DNA of 44,691 nucleotides from the NCBI GenBank assembly GCA_031272505.1, contig JAISTQ010000046.1:1-44691 (forward strand), in the 5' to 3' direction. Positions 18,627-26,850 of this stretch are shown piece by piece; positions within the stretch are counted from its first letter, which is position 1; the number at the start of each line of letters is the position of its first letter. This DNA comes from Propionibacteriaceae bacterium. GTDB lineage: Bacteria > Actinomycetota > Actinomycetes > Propionibacteriales > Propionibacteriaceae. Below the pieces are notes generated by a model, which ran no database searches, was not told the DNA's origin, and was given only the letters and a program-made list of their open reading frames with translations. The position numbers and the translations under genes were made by a program.

Positions 18627-19460
18627 CTAATGGTTGATGACAGCCGCCAGGAATTGGCGGGTACGTTCTTGCGCGGGATCGGACATGATCTGCTCCGGAT
18701 CCCCCTCCTCGATGATCGCGCCATCCTCCATCACGACCAGATGGTCGCCGACGTTGCGGGCGAAGTTCATCTCGTGGGTGACGACCAGCATCGTCATGCC
18801 GGACGACGCCACCTCCTTCATCACGGTGAGCACCTCCTGGGCCAGCTCCGGGTCGAGCGCCGAGGTGGGCTCGTCAAACAGCATCGCCTTGGGCTCCAAG
18901 GCCAACGCGCGGGCGATCGCCACCCGTTGCTGCTGGCCGCCGGAAATCTTCGCCGGGTAGGAATCGGCCTTGTCCGCCAACCCGACCCGTTCCAAAAGCT
19001 CCATGCCGTGCTCCTTGGCTTCCGCCTCGGTGCGCTTCAGCACCCGCCGCTGCGGCAACGCGATGTTGTCCATCACGGTGAGGTGCGGGAAGAGGTTGAA
19101 CGACTGGAACACCATGCCCACGTTGCGGCGCAGGCTGAGCAGCGCGCGGCGATCCTGCGGTTTGCCCAGATCGACGTATTGGCCGGCCACCACCATGTTG
19201 CCCGAGTCGGGCGTCTCCAGCAGGTTGATGCAACGCAGCAGGGTGCTCTTCCCGGCGCCGCTGGGCCCGATGATCGAGCAGACCTCGCCCGGCTTCACCC
19301 GCAGCGAGACCCCCTTGAGCACATGGTTCGACCCGAAATGCTTGGAGACCTGGGCCAGCTCGACCAGGTATTTCGGGGTCTTCAGGCCAATGTCCACCTT
19401 GCCCGAATAGCGGCCTTTGGGGACGGTCTCGGTCTGCGTCTCGGCAATGGTTTCAGTCAT
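18627..19460 (-). CDS. polar amino acid ABC transporter ATP-binding protein
   Basis: An ATPase of about 277 aa of the GlnQ/HisP type. Walker A is GPSGAGKST, the ABC signature ISGGQQQRV, and Walker B MLFDEPTSALDPEL. The D-loop and switch histidine (VVTHEM) are present. An N-terminal extension of about 30 aa precedes the ABC core. I chose the ATG at 19460 because AAAGGA lies 6 nt upstream; an in-frame ATG at 19466 would be only 1 nt from that site. A strong hairpin separates it from the binding-protein gene. Confidence 0.93.
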   Translation of the reverse strand: MTETIAETQTETVPKGRYSGKVDIGLKTPKYLVELAQVSKHFGSNHVLKGVSLRVKPGEVCSIIGPSGAGKSTLLRCINLLETPDSGNMVVAGQYVDLGKPQDRRALLSLRRNVGMVFQSFNLFPHLTVMDNIALPQRRVLKRTEAEAKEHGMELLERVGLADKADSYPAKISGGQQQRVAIARALALEPKAMLFDEPTSALDPELAQEVLTVMKEVASSGMTMLVVTHEMNFARNVGDHLVVMEDGAIIEEGDPEQIMSDPAQERTRQFLAAVINH

Positions 19461-19481
19461 GATCATTCCTTTGGTTCGGAG

Positions 19482-19510
19482 GGTGGGGGCGGGATGGGAC
19501 CGCCCCCACC
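19482..19510 (-). promoter_or_regulatory. intra-operon stem-loop after the binding-protein gene
   Basis: A perfect 11-bp GC-rich stem, GGTGGGGGCGG / CCGCCCCCACC, with a 7-nt loop lies between the binding-protein stop and the ATPase start. There is no U-run, so it looks more like a 3'-stabilising or processing hairpin, the kind that lets binding proteins be made in excess over the other transporter subunits. Confidence 0.65.
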
Positions 19511-19516
19511 AATGGC

Positions 19517-20380
19517 TTACTCTCCGATCAGGTAGTTGTCGCCAACGTCGAGCAGCGTGGTGTCCACACCGTACTTCTCGAAGATGGCCTTGAGGGTGCC
19601 GTTGTCGCGGAGGGTCTTGATGTCCTCGTTCACGGCGGTGAGCAACTCGGCGTTGCCCTTGGTGAGCGGCAGGCCGATCTGGGCGGCCTTCACGGAGGCG
19701 GCGACCCGGTCGTCAGGCTCAGCGACGGTCACCACGAAGTCGGTGCCCTTGGCCTTGTCCTGCGAGACGGCCACGGAGTCGAAGCCGAGGTCGATGCGCC
19801 CGGCCTGCAGGTCGGCCCACATCTCCACGTTTGACGGATAGATCTTCATCTTCCCGTCCATCAGCGTCTGCATATCCTCATTCCACAGGTAGCCGTCGAC
19901 GGAACCGACGTTCTTGGTCAGCATCTCCGGAATGGAGGTGATGCCGTCCTTGGAGACCACGCCCATGCCGTCCAGGTAGATGGCATCGGACAGGTCGACG
20001 ATTTCCGCGCGCTCGGCGGTGCGGTAGTAGCAGCCCACGGCCATGTCGGTGCGGCCGGTCTGCACGGAAGGCACGGCGGCCGAGTAGGCCACTTCCGTCA
20101 ACTCGACTTCCAGGCATTCCATGGCGGCGATCGCCTGCGCGATCTCGGTGTCGATGCCGGCGGGCGAATCCGGGACCATCGACGAGAACGGCGGGAATTC
20201 GGGGACGGCGATGCTCAGCTTGCCTTCGGTGATGGTGCTGAAGGTGTGGGCTGGGGTGCAACCCTCAGCGACGGCGCCTCCAGTGCTGCTTTCAGCCGGC
20301 TCTGAGCCACCTGACGAACAACCGGCCAATAGGGCGGCCACCAAGATGGCGGCGACGGCGGCGGTTACTGGTTTTTTCAT
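19517..20380 (-). CDS. amino acid ABC transporter substrate-binding lipoprotein (SBP family 3)
   Basis: A 287-aa lipoprotein. The signal peptide ends in the lipobox ALLAGC, followed by a serine-glycine linker. The mature part is a family 3 solute-binding fold: LSIAVPEFPPFSSMV, GIDTEIAQAIAAME, and TGRTDMAVGC in place of the common GR-D-- segment, ending in LKAIFEKYGVD. It has AGGAG upstream. It lies between the two permease genes and the ATPase gene. Ligand unknown, probably an amino or imino acid. Confidence 0.92.
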   Translation of the reverse strand: MKKPVTAAVAAILVAALLAGCSSGGSEPAESSTGGAVAEGCTPAHTFSTITEGKLSIAVPEFPPFSSMVPDSPAGIDTEIAQAIAAMECLEVELTEVAYSAAVPSVQTGRTDMAVGCYYRTAERAEIVDLSDAIYLDGMGVVSKDGITSIPEMLTKNVGSVDGYLWNEDMQTLMDGKMKIYPSNVEMWADLQAGRIDLGFDSVAVSQDKAKGTDFVVTVAEPDDRVAASVKAAQIGLPLTKGNAELLTAVNEDIKTLRDNGTLKAIFEKYGVDTTLLDVGDNYLIGE

Positions 20381-20411
20381 TTCTCTCTCCTAGTGTTGGG
20401 TGTTGGGTGTC

Positions 20412-21065
20412 TCAGTGCCGGAGCGTGAGACGTTGTTCGACCTTGTTGGTGAGCCAACTGGCCGGGATTGTGATGATTGCGTACATGATGCCCGCGAGGG
20501 TGAAAATCTCCAGGGCACGGAAGGTTTGGGAGGCGACGGAGTACGAGACGGCGGTCACCTCGCGGACGGTAATCGAATAGGTAAGGCTGGTGGCCTGGAA
20601 AATCTGGATCGCGAACCCCATCAAAGAGGGGATCGCCACCCGCAGGCCTTGGGGAATGATGATGAAGCGCAGCACATCCAAACCGGGCATCGCGAGCGCG
20701 TGTGCCGCCTCAATCGACCCCGGGCTGACGGACTTCAGGCCACCGCGGATATATTCAGAGGTGTAGGCGCAGGTGGTGTACGTCAGGCCGATGTAGGCGC
20801 AAGTCATCGCCTCCGGCGAGAGCTTGAGCACCGGCAGGCCGTAGTAGACCACGTAGAGCACCACCAGGGCGGGCGCGCCGCGTCCCACCTCGACCAAGGC
20901 GAGGCAGACCCAGCGCAGCAGCCGGAGCTTCGAGGAGACCCCGAGCGCCAACAGCAGGCCGAGCGGAATGCCCATCACCAACGCCCCGAGCGTCAACTGT
21001 AGGGAAACCCCCATGCCAGCCAACATCTGCGGGAAGTTGTCGCCCCAGAATTCAAAGGTATTCAT
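20412..21065 (-). CDS. polar amino acid ABC transporter permease 1
   Basis: A 217-aa HisM/GlnP-type inner-membrane permease that starts MNTFEFWGDNFPQMLAG. It carries hydrophobic helices (LQLTLGALVMGIPLGLLLAL and others) and the cytoplasmic EAA-type loop GSIEAAHALAMPGLDVLRFIIIP, which contacts the ATPase. The ATG overlaps the stop of permease 2 by 4 bp (21062-21065), which fixes the start; longer frames upstream are out of the family pattern. Confidence 0.92.
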   Translation of the reverse strand: MNTFEFWGDNFPQMLAGMGVSLQLTLGALVMGIPLGLLLALGVSSKLRLLRWVCLALVEVGRGAPALVVLYVVYYGLPVLKLSPEAMTCAYIGLTYTTCAYTSEYIRGGLKSVSPGSIEAAHALAMPGLDVLRFIIIPQGLRVAIPSLMGFAIQIFQATSLTYSITVREVTAVSYSVASQTFRALEIFTLAGIMYAIITIPASWLTNKVEQRLTLRH

Positions 21066-21703
21066 CGGGCACCTGATTCCTGCAGTTTCGACTCCATCCG
21101 GCGGGCGACGACCGCGAACGGGATCGAGACGGCGATATAGATGACCGCAGCCAGGAAGAAGGTGTAGATGCCGGTTTCCGCGTCCTGACGGGCGTACTGG
21201 TTGGCGGTGAACACCATCTCTTTGACGCCGATCACGGAGGCGATGGACGAATCCTTCACCAAGCCGATGAAATAGGTGGCCATCGCGGGCAGCATGGCCT
21301 TGAAGGCCTGCGGCGCGATGATCTTGGAGTAACGGGTCCACGCGGAGAGGCCGAGGGCCTCACCCGCCTCATACTGTCCCCGATGCACGGCGAGCAGCCC
21401 ACCGCGGAAGATCTCCGCCAGATAACCGGAGGAGACCACGCCCAGCCCGAGGATGCCGGCTTGCAGCGCGTCCAGTTTGATCGCCCCCATGGAGAGGCCG
21501 AAGAACAGGAAGAACAGCCAGACGATCGGTGGGATGCCCCGGGCCAGATCGATGAAGGCGCGGGCCGGGAAGCTCAGCCAGCGGTGCTTGGAGCGGCGCA
21601 TCAGCACCAGCCCGAGCGCCAGGATGAACCCGACGATGAACGCCCCTACGGTGACGAGCAGGGTGATCGGAATCGCGGCCAGGACCGCCAAGAACCCGCT
21701 CAT
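21062..21703 (-). CDS. polar amino acid ABC transporter permease 2
   Basis: A 213-aa permease of the same family as the one at 20412. The start at 21703 (MSGFLAVLAAIPITLL) is set by AAGGAG 4 nt upstream; the open frame extends 26 codons further but without a ribosome site. The EAA loop is QYEAGEALGLSAWTRYSKIIAPQ. It is the first gene of a seven-gene operon: permease, permease, binding protein, ATPase, RidA, flavoenzyme, racemase-family. Confidence 0.92.
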   Translation of the reverse strand: MSGFLAVLAAIPITLLVTVGAFIVGFILALGLVLMRRSKHRWLSFPARAFIDLARGIPPIVWLFFLFFGLSMGAIKLDALQAGILGLGVVSSGYLAEIFRGGLLAVHRGQYEAGEALGLSAWTRYSKIIAPQAFKAMLPAMATYFIGLVKDSSIASVIGVKEMVFTANQYARQDAETGIYTFFLAAVIYIAVSIPFAVVARRMESKLQESGAR

Positions 21704-21723
21704 CTTGCTCCTTATATAGATAA

Positions 21724-21751
21724 GGGACTGCCGGCCGCAGCCGACTGTCCC
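21724..21751 (-). promoter_or_regulatory. leader hairpin before the ABC operon
   Basis: GGGAC-A-GT-CGGC-TGCG-GCCG-GC-A-GTCCC folds into a stem of about 11 pairs (one G-U) with a single A-A mismatch and a 4-nt loop. It ends about 10 nt before the AAGGAG of the first permease gene. It has no U-run; it may regulate translation or mRNA stability. Confidence 0.5.
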
Positions 21752-21867
21752 CGTTAACAACCTTGACGATATGAGCCGCATATTTCACTAAGCTCAACGT
21801 CCAGTAACCGTAAAGTTTCTTTTCGTTACATTGTCATTACGCATTTTGATTTCGGGCAACACAAATC

Positions 21868-21896
21868 GGCTAATGTGAAAACGGTTTCCATTAGCC
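21868..21896 (-). terminator. 29-bp dyad after the alcohol dehydrogenase operon
   Basis: GGCTAATG and CATTAGCC form a perfect 8-bp outer stem; inside it GAAA-ACGG-TTTC forms a second stem. It lies 18 bp beyond the dehydrogenase stop, so a terminator is the simplest reading. The core TGAAAACGGTTTCCA also resembles a LacI-family operator and could control the downstream ABC operon. Confidence 0.6.
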
Positions 21897-21914
21897 TGCG
21901 GATGCTGTTTGGTT

Positions 21915-22946
21915 TTACGGCGTGACGAGCACCTTGATTGTCTCGCGTTTATCCATTTGACGGTAAGCCTCAGAAATATCGGCGAGCGGAAGTCGGGTGG
22001 TGAACACCTCCCCCGGATGAATATCGCCGGCCAGCACCTTGGGCAGCAGCGGCTCGATGTAACGCCGGGCCGGGCAGAGCCCCCCGGCGACGGTGACATT
22101 GGTGCGGAAGAGCTTCGCGATGTCGACGCTCACCCCATGCGGCAGCCCGACGTAGGCGAGCCGGCCGCCCGGATGGGCGAGGGTGAGCGCGGTGGCGAAC
22201 GAGGTGGCCGAGCCGACGCACTCCAAAACCACGTCGGCGCCGAAGCCGCCGGTGAGCTCCTGGACGGTGGCGGTGGCCTCCTCGCCCCGCGCGCTATACA
22301 CTTCGTCGGCCCCAAATTGCTTCGCCAAAGCCTGGCGATCAGGGTGTTTTCCGCCGAAAACGATGATCCGGCCAGCCCCGAGCAGCTTCGCGCCGATCAC
22401 CGCGCACTGCCCCACAGCCCCGTCGCCAACCACCACCACGGTGTCGCCGGGGACGATCTTGGCGCTCGACGCGGCGTGCATTCCGGTGCTCATCACGTCG
22501 GTGAGCGTGAGCAGATCCGGGACGGCCGCGGCCGCGGGCGGCTCGTCCAGCTTGACGAGGGTGGCCTGCGCATAGGGGACGCGCACGTACTCCCCTTGGC
22601 CGCCGTCGGAATCCCAACCCCAGAAGCCGCCGTGCGCGCACGAGCTCTGCCAGCCCGCTTTGCAGGCAGCGCATTCGCCGTCAGAATATCTGAACGGGGT
22701 GATTACCCAATCGCCAACGCTGAGGTTTTCCACCTCATTTCCGATTTCGACGATCTCCCCCACGAATTCATGGCCGATGCGGCTTTCCAACGCTGCCGCA
22801 GATTCCCCTCGGTACGTCCACAGATCGGAGCCGCAAACCGCTCCGGCAAGCACTTTTACGATGACCTCATGCGGGGCTTTGATCTTCGGATCGTCAACGT
22901 TATCGGCCGTGATATTGAACGGGCCGTGAAATACTGCCGCTTTCAT
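21915..22946 (-). CDS. zinc-dependent alcohol dehydrogenase family protein
   Basis: A 343-aa medium-chain dehydrogenase. Zinc ligands are in AVCGSDLW and GHEFVGEIVEIG, and the structural zinc site is in ECAACKAGWQSSC. The Rossmann segment is VVVVGDGAVGQCAVIGAKLLG. Substrate unknown. The ATG at 22946 overlaps the stop of the 2-hydroxyacid dehydrogenase gene by 4 bp and has AAAGGG upstream; the open frame runs much further back but lies inside that gene. Last gene of the aminotransferase operon. Confidence 0.9.
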   Translation of the reverse strand: MKAAVFHGPFNITADNVDDPKIKAPHEVIVKVLAGAVCGSDLWTYRGESAAALESRIGHEFVGEIVEIGNEVENLSVGDWVITPFRYSDGECAACKAGWQSSCAHGGFWGWDSDGGQGEYVRVPYAQATLVKLDEPPAAAAVPDLLTLTDVMSTGMHAASSAKIVPGDTVVVVGDGAVGQCAVIGAKLLGAGRIIVFGGKHPDRQALAKQFGADEVYSARGEEATATVQELTGGFGADVVLECVGSATSFATALTLAHPGGRLAYVGLPHGVSVDIAKLFRTNVTVAGGLCPARRYIEPLLPKVLAGDIHPGEVFTTRLPLADISEAYRQMDKRETIKVLVTP

Positions 22947-23944
22947 CCGATTCCCTTTATCTTCACGTCGGTATTCACCAAATAATCCGGACGGCGTTTC
23001 TCCACCAGCACTTGCACCAGTTGGCTGAGCGCCATCTCCCTGGCCTGGGCGAACGACTGCTCGGAGACGAAGGCCGCGTGCGGGGTGATCACCACGTTTT
23101 CCAGCCCGAACAGCTCGGATTGCTCGGTGTCCTCGTCCTCGATGACGTCGATGCCGGCCCCGGCGATCTGCCCGGATTTCAGCGCCGCCACCAAAGCCGC
23201 CTCGTCCACCACCGCGCCGCGGGCGGTGTTCAAGAAGAAGGCGCTGGGCTTCATCAAGGCGAATTCGCGCGCCCCGATCAAATGCCGGGTTTCGGCCTTC
23301 AGCGGGGTGTGCATGGAGATGAAATCGGAGGTGGCCAGCAACTCGTCCAGCGTCTCCACCTTGACCACGCCAAACTCGTCCAAATACGCGGCCGTCTTGG
23401 TGGGCGCGTAGGCGGCCACTTCCAGCCCAATCGCCTTGAGTATCGGCACCATCTTTTTCGGAATGCTGCCGAAGAACACCAGGCCGATCCGCTTTCCGGT
23501 GATCCGCTGCGGCATCGGGCCGAGGATCGGATCCCATTTGCCCGCCCGCACCGAACGGTCCAGGAAGGAGAGCTTGCGCACCAGGTCGATGAGCAGCCCG
23601 ACGGTGTGCAGCGCCACCTCCTCGGAGCAGAACCCCGGGGAGTTGGTGAGCGCGACGCCGTATTTGGTGGCCGCGGCCGCGTCCACGTTGGAGTAGCCGA
23701 TGGCCTGCAGCGAGACCACCTGCAAATCCGGCAGCGCGGCGAGCACTGGCTCCGTCACCTCAAAGTACTCGACCACCGAGCCTTGCGCGCCCTGCATCGC
23801 CTCGATGTAGGCCGCGTCGGAATTGCTGCCGGGCTTGGCTTCCACCAGTTCCAACTGCCCGGCCACGCCCCACTTTTCGAGCAGGGAATTCTCATATTCA
23901 AGCGTGTCGTCCACATTGAAATAGACCGCTTTGGGAATGCTCAT
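22943..23944 (-). CDS. D-isomer-specific 2-hydroxyacid dehydrogenase family protein
   Basis: A 333-aa protein of the formate/glycerate dehydrogenase superfamily. Catalytic regions are present: the arginine in FFLNTARGAVVDE, the glutamate region GAGIDVIEDEDTEQ and the histidine in VITPHAAFVSE. The usual GxGxxG nucleotide loop is altered: IGLVFFGSIPKK has Phe and Pro at the first and third glycine positions. NAD binding may be weakened or changed. It sits between the aminotransferase gene (1-bp overlap) and the alcohol dehydrogenase gene (4-bp overlap). Confidence 0.88.
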   Translation of the reverse strand: MSIPKAVYFNVDDTLEYENSLLEKWGVAGQLELVEAKPGSNSDAAYIEAMQGAQGSVVEYFEVTEPVLAALPDLQVVSLQAIGYSNVDAAAATKYGVALTNSPGFCSEEVALHTVGLLIDLVRKLSFLDRSVRAGKWDPILGPMPQRITGKRIGLVFFGSIPKKMVPILKAIGLEVAAYAPTKTAAYLDEFGVVKVETLDELLATSDFISMHTPLKAETRHLIGAREFALMKPSAFFLNTARGAVVDEAALVAALKSGQIAGAGIDVIEDEDTEQSELFGLENVVITPHAAFVSEQSFAQAREMALSQLVQVLVEKRRPDYLVNTDVKIKGIG

Positions 23945-25233
23945 TATGCCTCCGTCTCGCTTACTGCCGCCAGCGCGCCATCGAGGATCGCCAGCCCCTC
24001 GTCAAGCACCTCTTGGGTGACGTTCAGCGGGGTGGCGAAGCGCAAGCCATTGCCTTTCACCCCGCAGGCGAGCGTCAGCAGCCCGCCTTCCAAACACTTC
24101 TTGCGCACCGCCTCCAGCAGGTCTCCGCCGGGACGGCCGTCCACATGGTTCAGCTCGATGGCTCGCATCAAGCCTAAGCCGCGCGCGTCGGTGACGATCG
24201 GGTATTTCGCCACAAACTCCTTCGTCTTCGCGGCCAGGTATTCGCCCTGTTTGACGACGTTGTCGAGCAGCTTCGTCTCGGCGTATTCCTCCAGCAAGGC
24301 CAGCCCCGCCGCCGCCACCACCGGGTTGCCGCCGAAGGTGCCGCCGTGCCGTCCGGGCGCCCACTTGGCCATGATCTCCTCAGTGGACACAATGCCGCTG
24401 GCGGGCAGGCCCCCAGCCATCGCCTTCCCGATGGTCATGATGTCCGGCACCACGCCGAAATGCTCGGAAGCGAACATCTTGCCCGTACGTCCGTACCCCG
24501 CCTGGATTTCGTCAAAGATGAGCAAAATGCCATGCTCGTCACAGAGTTCCCGCAGTTTGATGACGAACTTGGCTGGCGGCACCACGTAGCCGCCCTCCCC
24601 CTGGACAGGCTCGAAGAGGATCGCCGCCACCGTTTGCGGGGCACGGACGTAGTTGAACAGCTCCTGCAACCGAAAGAGCGCGTAGTCGGCCACGCCGTCC
24701 GCGTCCAAGCCGGCGGGGCATTGTCCCGCGCTCGGGTAGGCGGTGGTCTCGATGCCGCCAACCAGCGGATCGTAGCCCGCCCGATACTTCGAGTTGGAGC
24801 TGGTCACTGAGGTGCCGCCGAAAGTGCGGCCATGGAATGAGCCGATGAAGGAGATGATGCCGGGGCGGCCAGTCACCGCGCGGGCCAGCTTCAGCGCCCC
24901 GTCCACGGCCTCGGCACCCCCGTTGGAGAAGAAGGTGGAGCCCAACTGGCCGGGAGCCGCGTCCGCGATGGCCTTCGCCCACTTCAGCGTCGATTCGTAG
25001 TTGACCATGTTGAAGCTGGCGGTGAGCAGCTTGCCCACCTGTTCCTTGATGGCGGCCACCACCCGTGGGTTGCAGTGGCCGAGCGCGTTCACCGCGATGC
25101 CCTGCACCCAGTCGATGTAACGCCGTCCGTCCACGTCCCAGACGTATGAGCCTTCGCCGCGGGCCATCACCAGCTCGGTGGTCTTCGCCAACGCCGGGCT
25201 GAGGTATCGCTGGTAGTCACTAAACCGAATCAT
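23944..25233 (-). CDS. class III (omega/GABA-type) aminotransferase
   Basis: A 429-aa PLP enzyme. Family features are [36 protein letters not shown], the PLP-aspartate region [18 protein letters not shown], and the lysine in [15 protein letters not shown]. It transfers an amino group from an omega- or alpha-amino donor; substrate unknown. The start at 25233 ([10 protein letters not shown]) has AGGAG 6 nt upstream; the frame extends 17 codons further into the regulatory region. First gene of a three-gene operon divergent from pucR. Confidence 0.93.
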   Translation of the reverse strand: MIRFSDYQRYLSPALAKTTELVMARGEGSYVWDVDGRRYIDWVQGIAVNALGHCNPRVVAAIKEQVGKLLTASFNMVNYESTLKWAKAIADAAPGQLGSTFFSNGGAEAVDGALKLARAVTGRPGIISFIGSFHGRTFGGTSVTSSNSKYRAGYDPLVGGIETTAYPSAGQCPAGLDADGVADYALFRLQELFNYVRAPQTVAAILFEPVQGEGGYVVPPAKFVIKLRELCDEHGILLIFDEIQAGYGRTGKMFASEHFGVVPDIMTIGKAMAGGLPASGIVSTEEIMAKWAPGRHGGTFGGNPVVAAAGLALLEEYAETKLLDNVVKQGEYLAAKTKEFVAKYPIVTDARGLGLMRAIELNHVDGRPGGDLLEAVRKKCLEGGLLTLACGVKGNGLRFATPLNVTQEVLDEGLAILDGALAAVSETEA

Positions 25234-25250
25234 CTGCTCTCCTAAACGAA

Positions 25251-25272
25251 AAAGGAGCGTTGCCACTCCTTT
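25251..25272 (-). terminator. attenuator-like intrinsic terminator in the aminotransferase operon leader
   Basis: On the minus strand AAAGGAGTG-GCAA-CGCTCCTTT gives a 9-bp stem with one G-U pair and a GNRA tetraloop, followed directly by a T run (CTCCTTTTTCG). It lies 17 nt before the aminotransferase ATG, inside the only space available for its leader. That is the layout of a transcription attenuator. Confidence 0.65.
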
Positions 25273-25279
25273 GCTGCCC

Positions 25280-25290
25280 ACCATTATGGT
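25280..25290. promoter_or_regulatory. 11-bp palindrome in the divergent promoter region
   Basis: ACCAT-T-ATGGT is a perfect palindrome midway between the aminotransferase and pucR starts. On the minus strand it includes CATAAT, a plausible -10 box for the aminotransferase operon. It is a candidate PucR operator. Confidence 0.45.
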
Positions 25291-25308
25291 CGGCGCGCGA
25301 AGGACGAT

Positions 25309-26829
25309 TTGTTACAGTTTGTACCTTTTGACGAAATGGGCGCTCCACTGTGGAGCAAATGGGCCAAAATGGAGTTCGTGGCGTTTGATTTGAAGTGGCT
25401 GCTCGGCCAAGACGAGCTGGGGCTCGGGCTGGTTTATGACGGCGGCGAACACGGGCTGAATTCCACCGTAACTTGGGTGCATCAAAGCGAATTGAACGAC
25501 TCCACGCTGTTCTCGGAGCCCGGCGAGGTGCTGATCACCACCGGCTCGAACATCCCGCTGGAAGGCAACTTGGAAAATTTGTGTAACAGTTACGTGAAGC
25601 GGCTGAGAGACTCCGGCGTAGTGGGGCTGGGGTTCGGCCTCGGCGTCCACCATGACGAGGTGCCGCCGGATCTGGTGGCGGCCGCGCAGCGGCACCGGCT
25701 GCCGGTGTTCACCATCCCGTATGAGACGCCGTTCTCGGCCGTGATCAAGGCGGTGTCGCATTCGCGTTCGGCGGCCGAGCAATCCTTCCTGCGGCAGGCG
25801 AACTCGGCGCAGCGGCGGCTGATCGCGGCGGTGGGCGGCAAAGACCCGATCCCGGCCATCTTGACGCGCACCGCGCAGACGATTGACGGCTGGGCCGCCT
25901 TGGCCAACCCGTCCGGGCTGGGGGTGCGGGAGATCACCCATCCCGGCAATACCGCGCTGGCTTTGGATCTGGCGCAGCAGCATGTGGCGGCGGGCCGGGG
26001 GGCGACGTTCACCCGGGCGGCGGGGGCGCATCTGGCCGCCTTTTCCATCGCCTCGGGGACGGTGCGGCAAGGGATCTTGCTCTGCGGCAGCCGCAATGAG
26101 TTCGATTCGGTCTCGAACTCGATCTGCGTGCTGGCGACCACGTTGCTGGGCTCGCAGTTGACGGTGAGCGCCAGGTTGGACGCCGCGTTCGCCGAGCTGC
26201 GCCCGCTCGTCATGGAGGATTTGTTGACGGGCCACGGGGATCCGCGCCTGGCGGCGAGCCTGTGGCCGAGTGTGCCCGAAGAGCCGCTGGCGCTGCTCTG
26301 CGCCACCCCCGCGTCAAAACGAAAGGAGGGCGGATTGCCGACGCTGCCCGCTGGCACGATCCAGGCGCTGGTCGCCGATCAGCTCATCGTGGTCACCGAG
26401 GCGCTGCGGGCCGAGGCGGTCGAAAAGGAGTTGGCCGCCCAAGGGTATTTCGCGGGGTCAGCCGCCGCCGACACCTGGGCCGCCCTCAAAGACGCCCGGC
26501 CGCTGGCCGAACAGGCGATGCTCGCCGCGCGCCTCAACCAAGCTGACGAACCCGCCTCCCTGCTCTCCTTCCTCGATCCCACCCAGGCGCTCTCCTACGC
26601 CCACGGGGCGCTCGGGGCGCTCACCGACCCGCGCCACGCCGAGCTGCGCCACACCCTGAAGACCTGGCTCGAATCGTCCGGCTCGAATGAGCAGACCGCC
26701 GCCCTGTTGGACGTCCACCGCCACACCGTCCGCCGCCGCCTGGAACGCATCGCCGACCTCCTCAACGTCGACCTCTCCCACCCCCAAACCCGCAACGACC
26801 TCTACTTCGCCCTCCGCATCCTCGGGTAG
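25309..26829 (+). CDS. PucR family transcriptional regulator
   Basis: A 506-aa regulator. The N-terminal PucR ligand-type domain covers about 20-150, with TVTWVHQSELNDSTLFSEPGEVLITTG. A central region follows. The C-terminal PucR helix-turn-helix is in TLKTWLESSGSNEQTAALLDVHRHTVRRRLERI, ending DLYFALRIL. It is divergent from the aminotransferase operon with 75 bp between, so it probably controls that operon and perhaps the ABC operon. The start is TTG 25309 with AAGGA 4 nt upstream; ATG 25336 or 25369 are alternatives. The gene ends in a hairpin overlapping its stop. Confidence 0.9.
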   Translation: MLQFVPFDEMGAPLWSKWAKMEFVAFDLKWLLGQDELGLGLVYDGGEHGLNSTVTWVHQSELNDSTLFSEPGEVLITTGSNIPLEGNLENLCNSYVKRLRDSGVVGLGFGLGVHHDEVPPDLVAAAQRHRLPVFTIPYETPFSAVIKAVSHSRSAAEQSFLRQANSAQRRLIAAVGGKDPIPAILTRTAQTIDGWAALANPSGLGVREITHPGNTALALDLAQQHVAAGRGATFTRAAGAHLAAFSIASGTVRQGILLCGSRNEFDSVSNSICVLATTLLGSQLTVSARLDAAFAELRPLVMEDLLTGHGDPRLAASLWPSVPEEPLALLCATPASKRKEGGLPTLPAGTIQALVADQLIVVTEALRAEAVEKELAAQGYFAGSAAADTWAALKDARPLAEQAMLAARLNQADEPASLLSFLDPTQALSYAHGALGALTDPRHAELRHTLKTWLESSGSNEQTAALLDVHRHTVRRRLERIADLLNVDLSHPQTRNDLYFALRILG

Positions 26830-26850
26830 GAGATGGTGCGAACCATCTCC
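26829..26850 (+). terminator. GNRA-capped hairpin at the end of pucR
   Basis: GGAGATGGT-GCGA-ACCATCTCC is a perfect 9-bp stem with a GNRA tetraloop. It begins at the last base of the stop codon. No U-run follows, so it would be a non-classical terminator or a 3'-end stabiliser. Confidence 0.6.

Noticed and set aside
22947-23537. N-terminal extension of the alcohol dehydrogenase frame
   Set aside because: It lies out of frame inside the 2-hydroxyacid dehydrogenase gene; the ATG at 22946 with a 4-bp overlap gives the correct family start.
15239-25233. Canonical ectoine-degradation cluster
   Set aside because: The importer, racemase-like and OCD-like genes fit in part, but ectoine hydrolase and deacetylase genes are missing and a D-amino-acid dehydrogenase is present, so the assignment is not supported.
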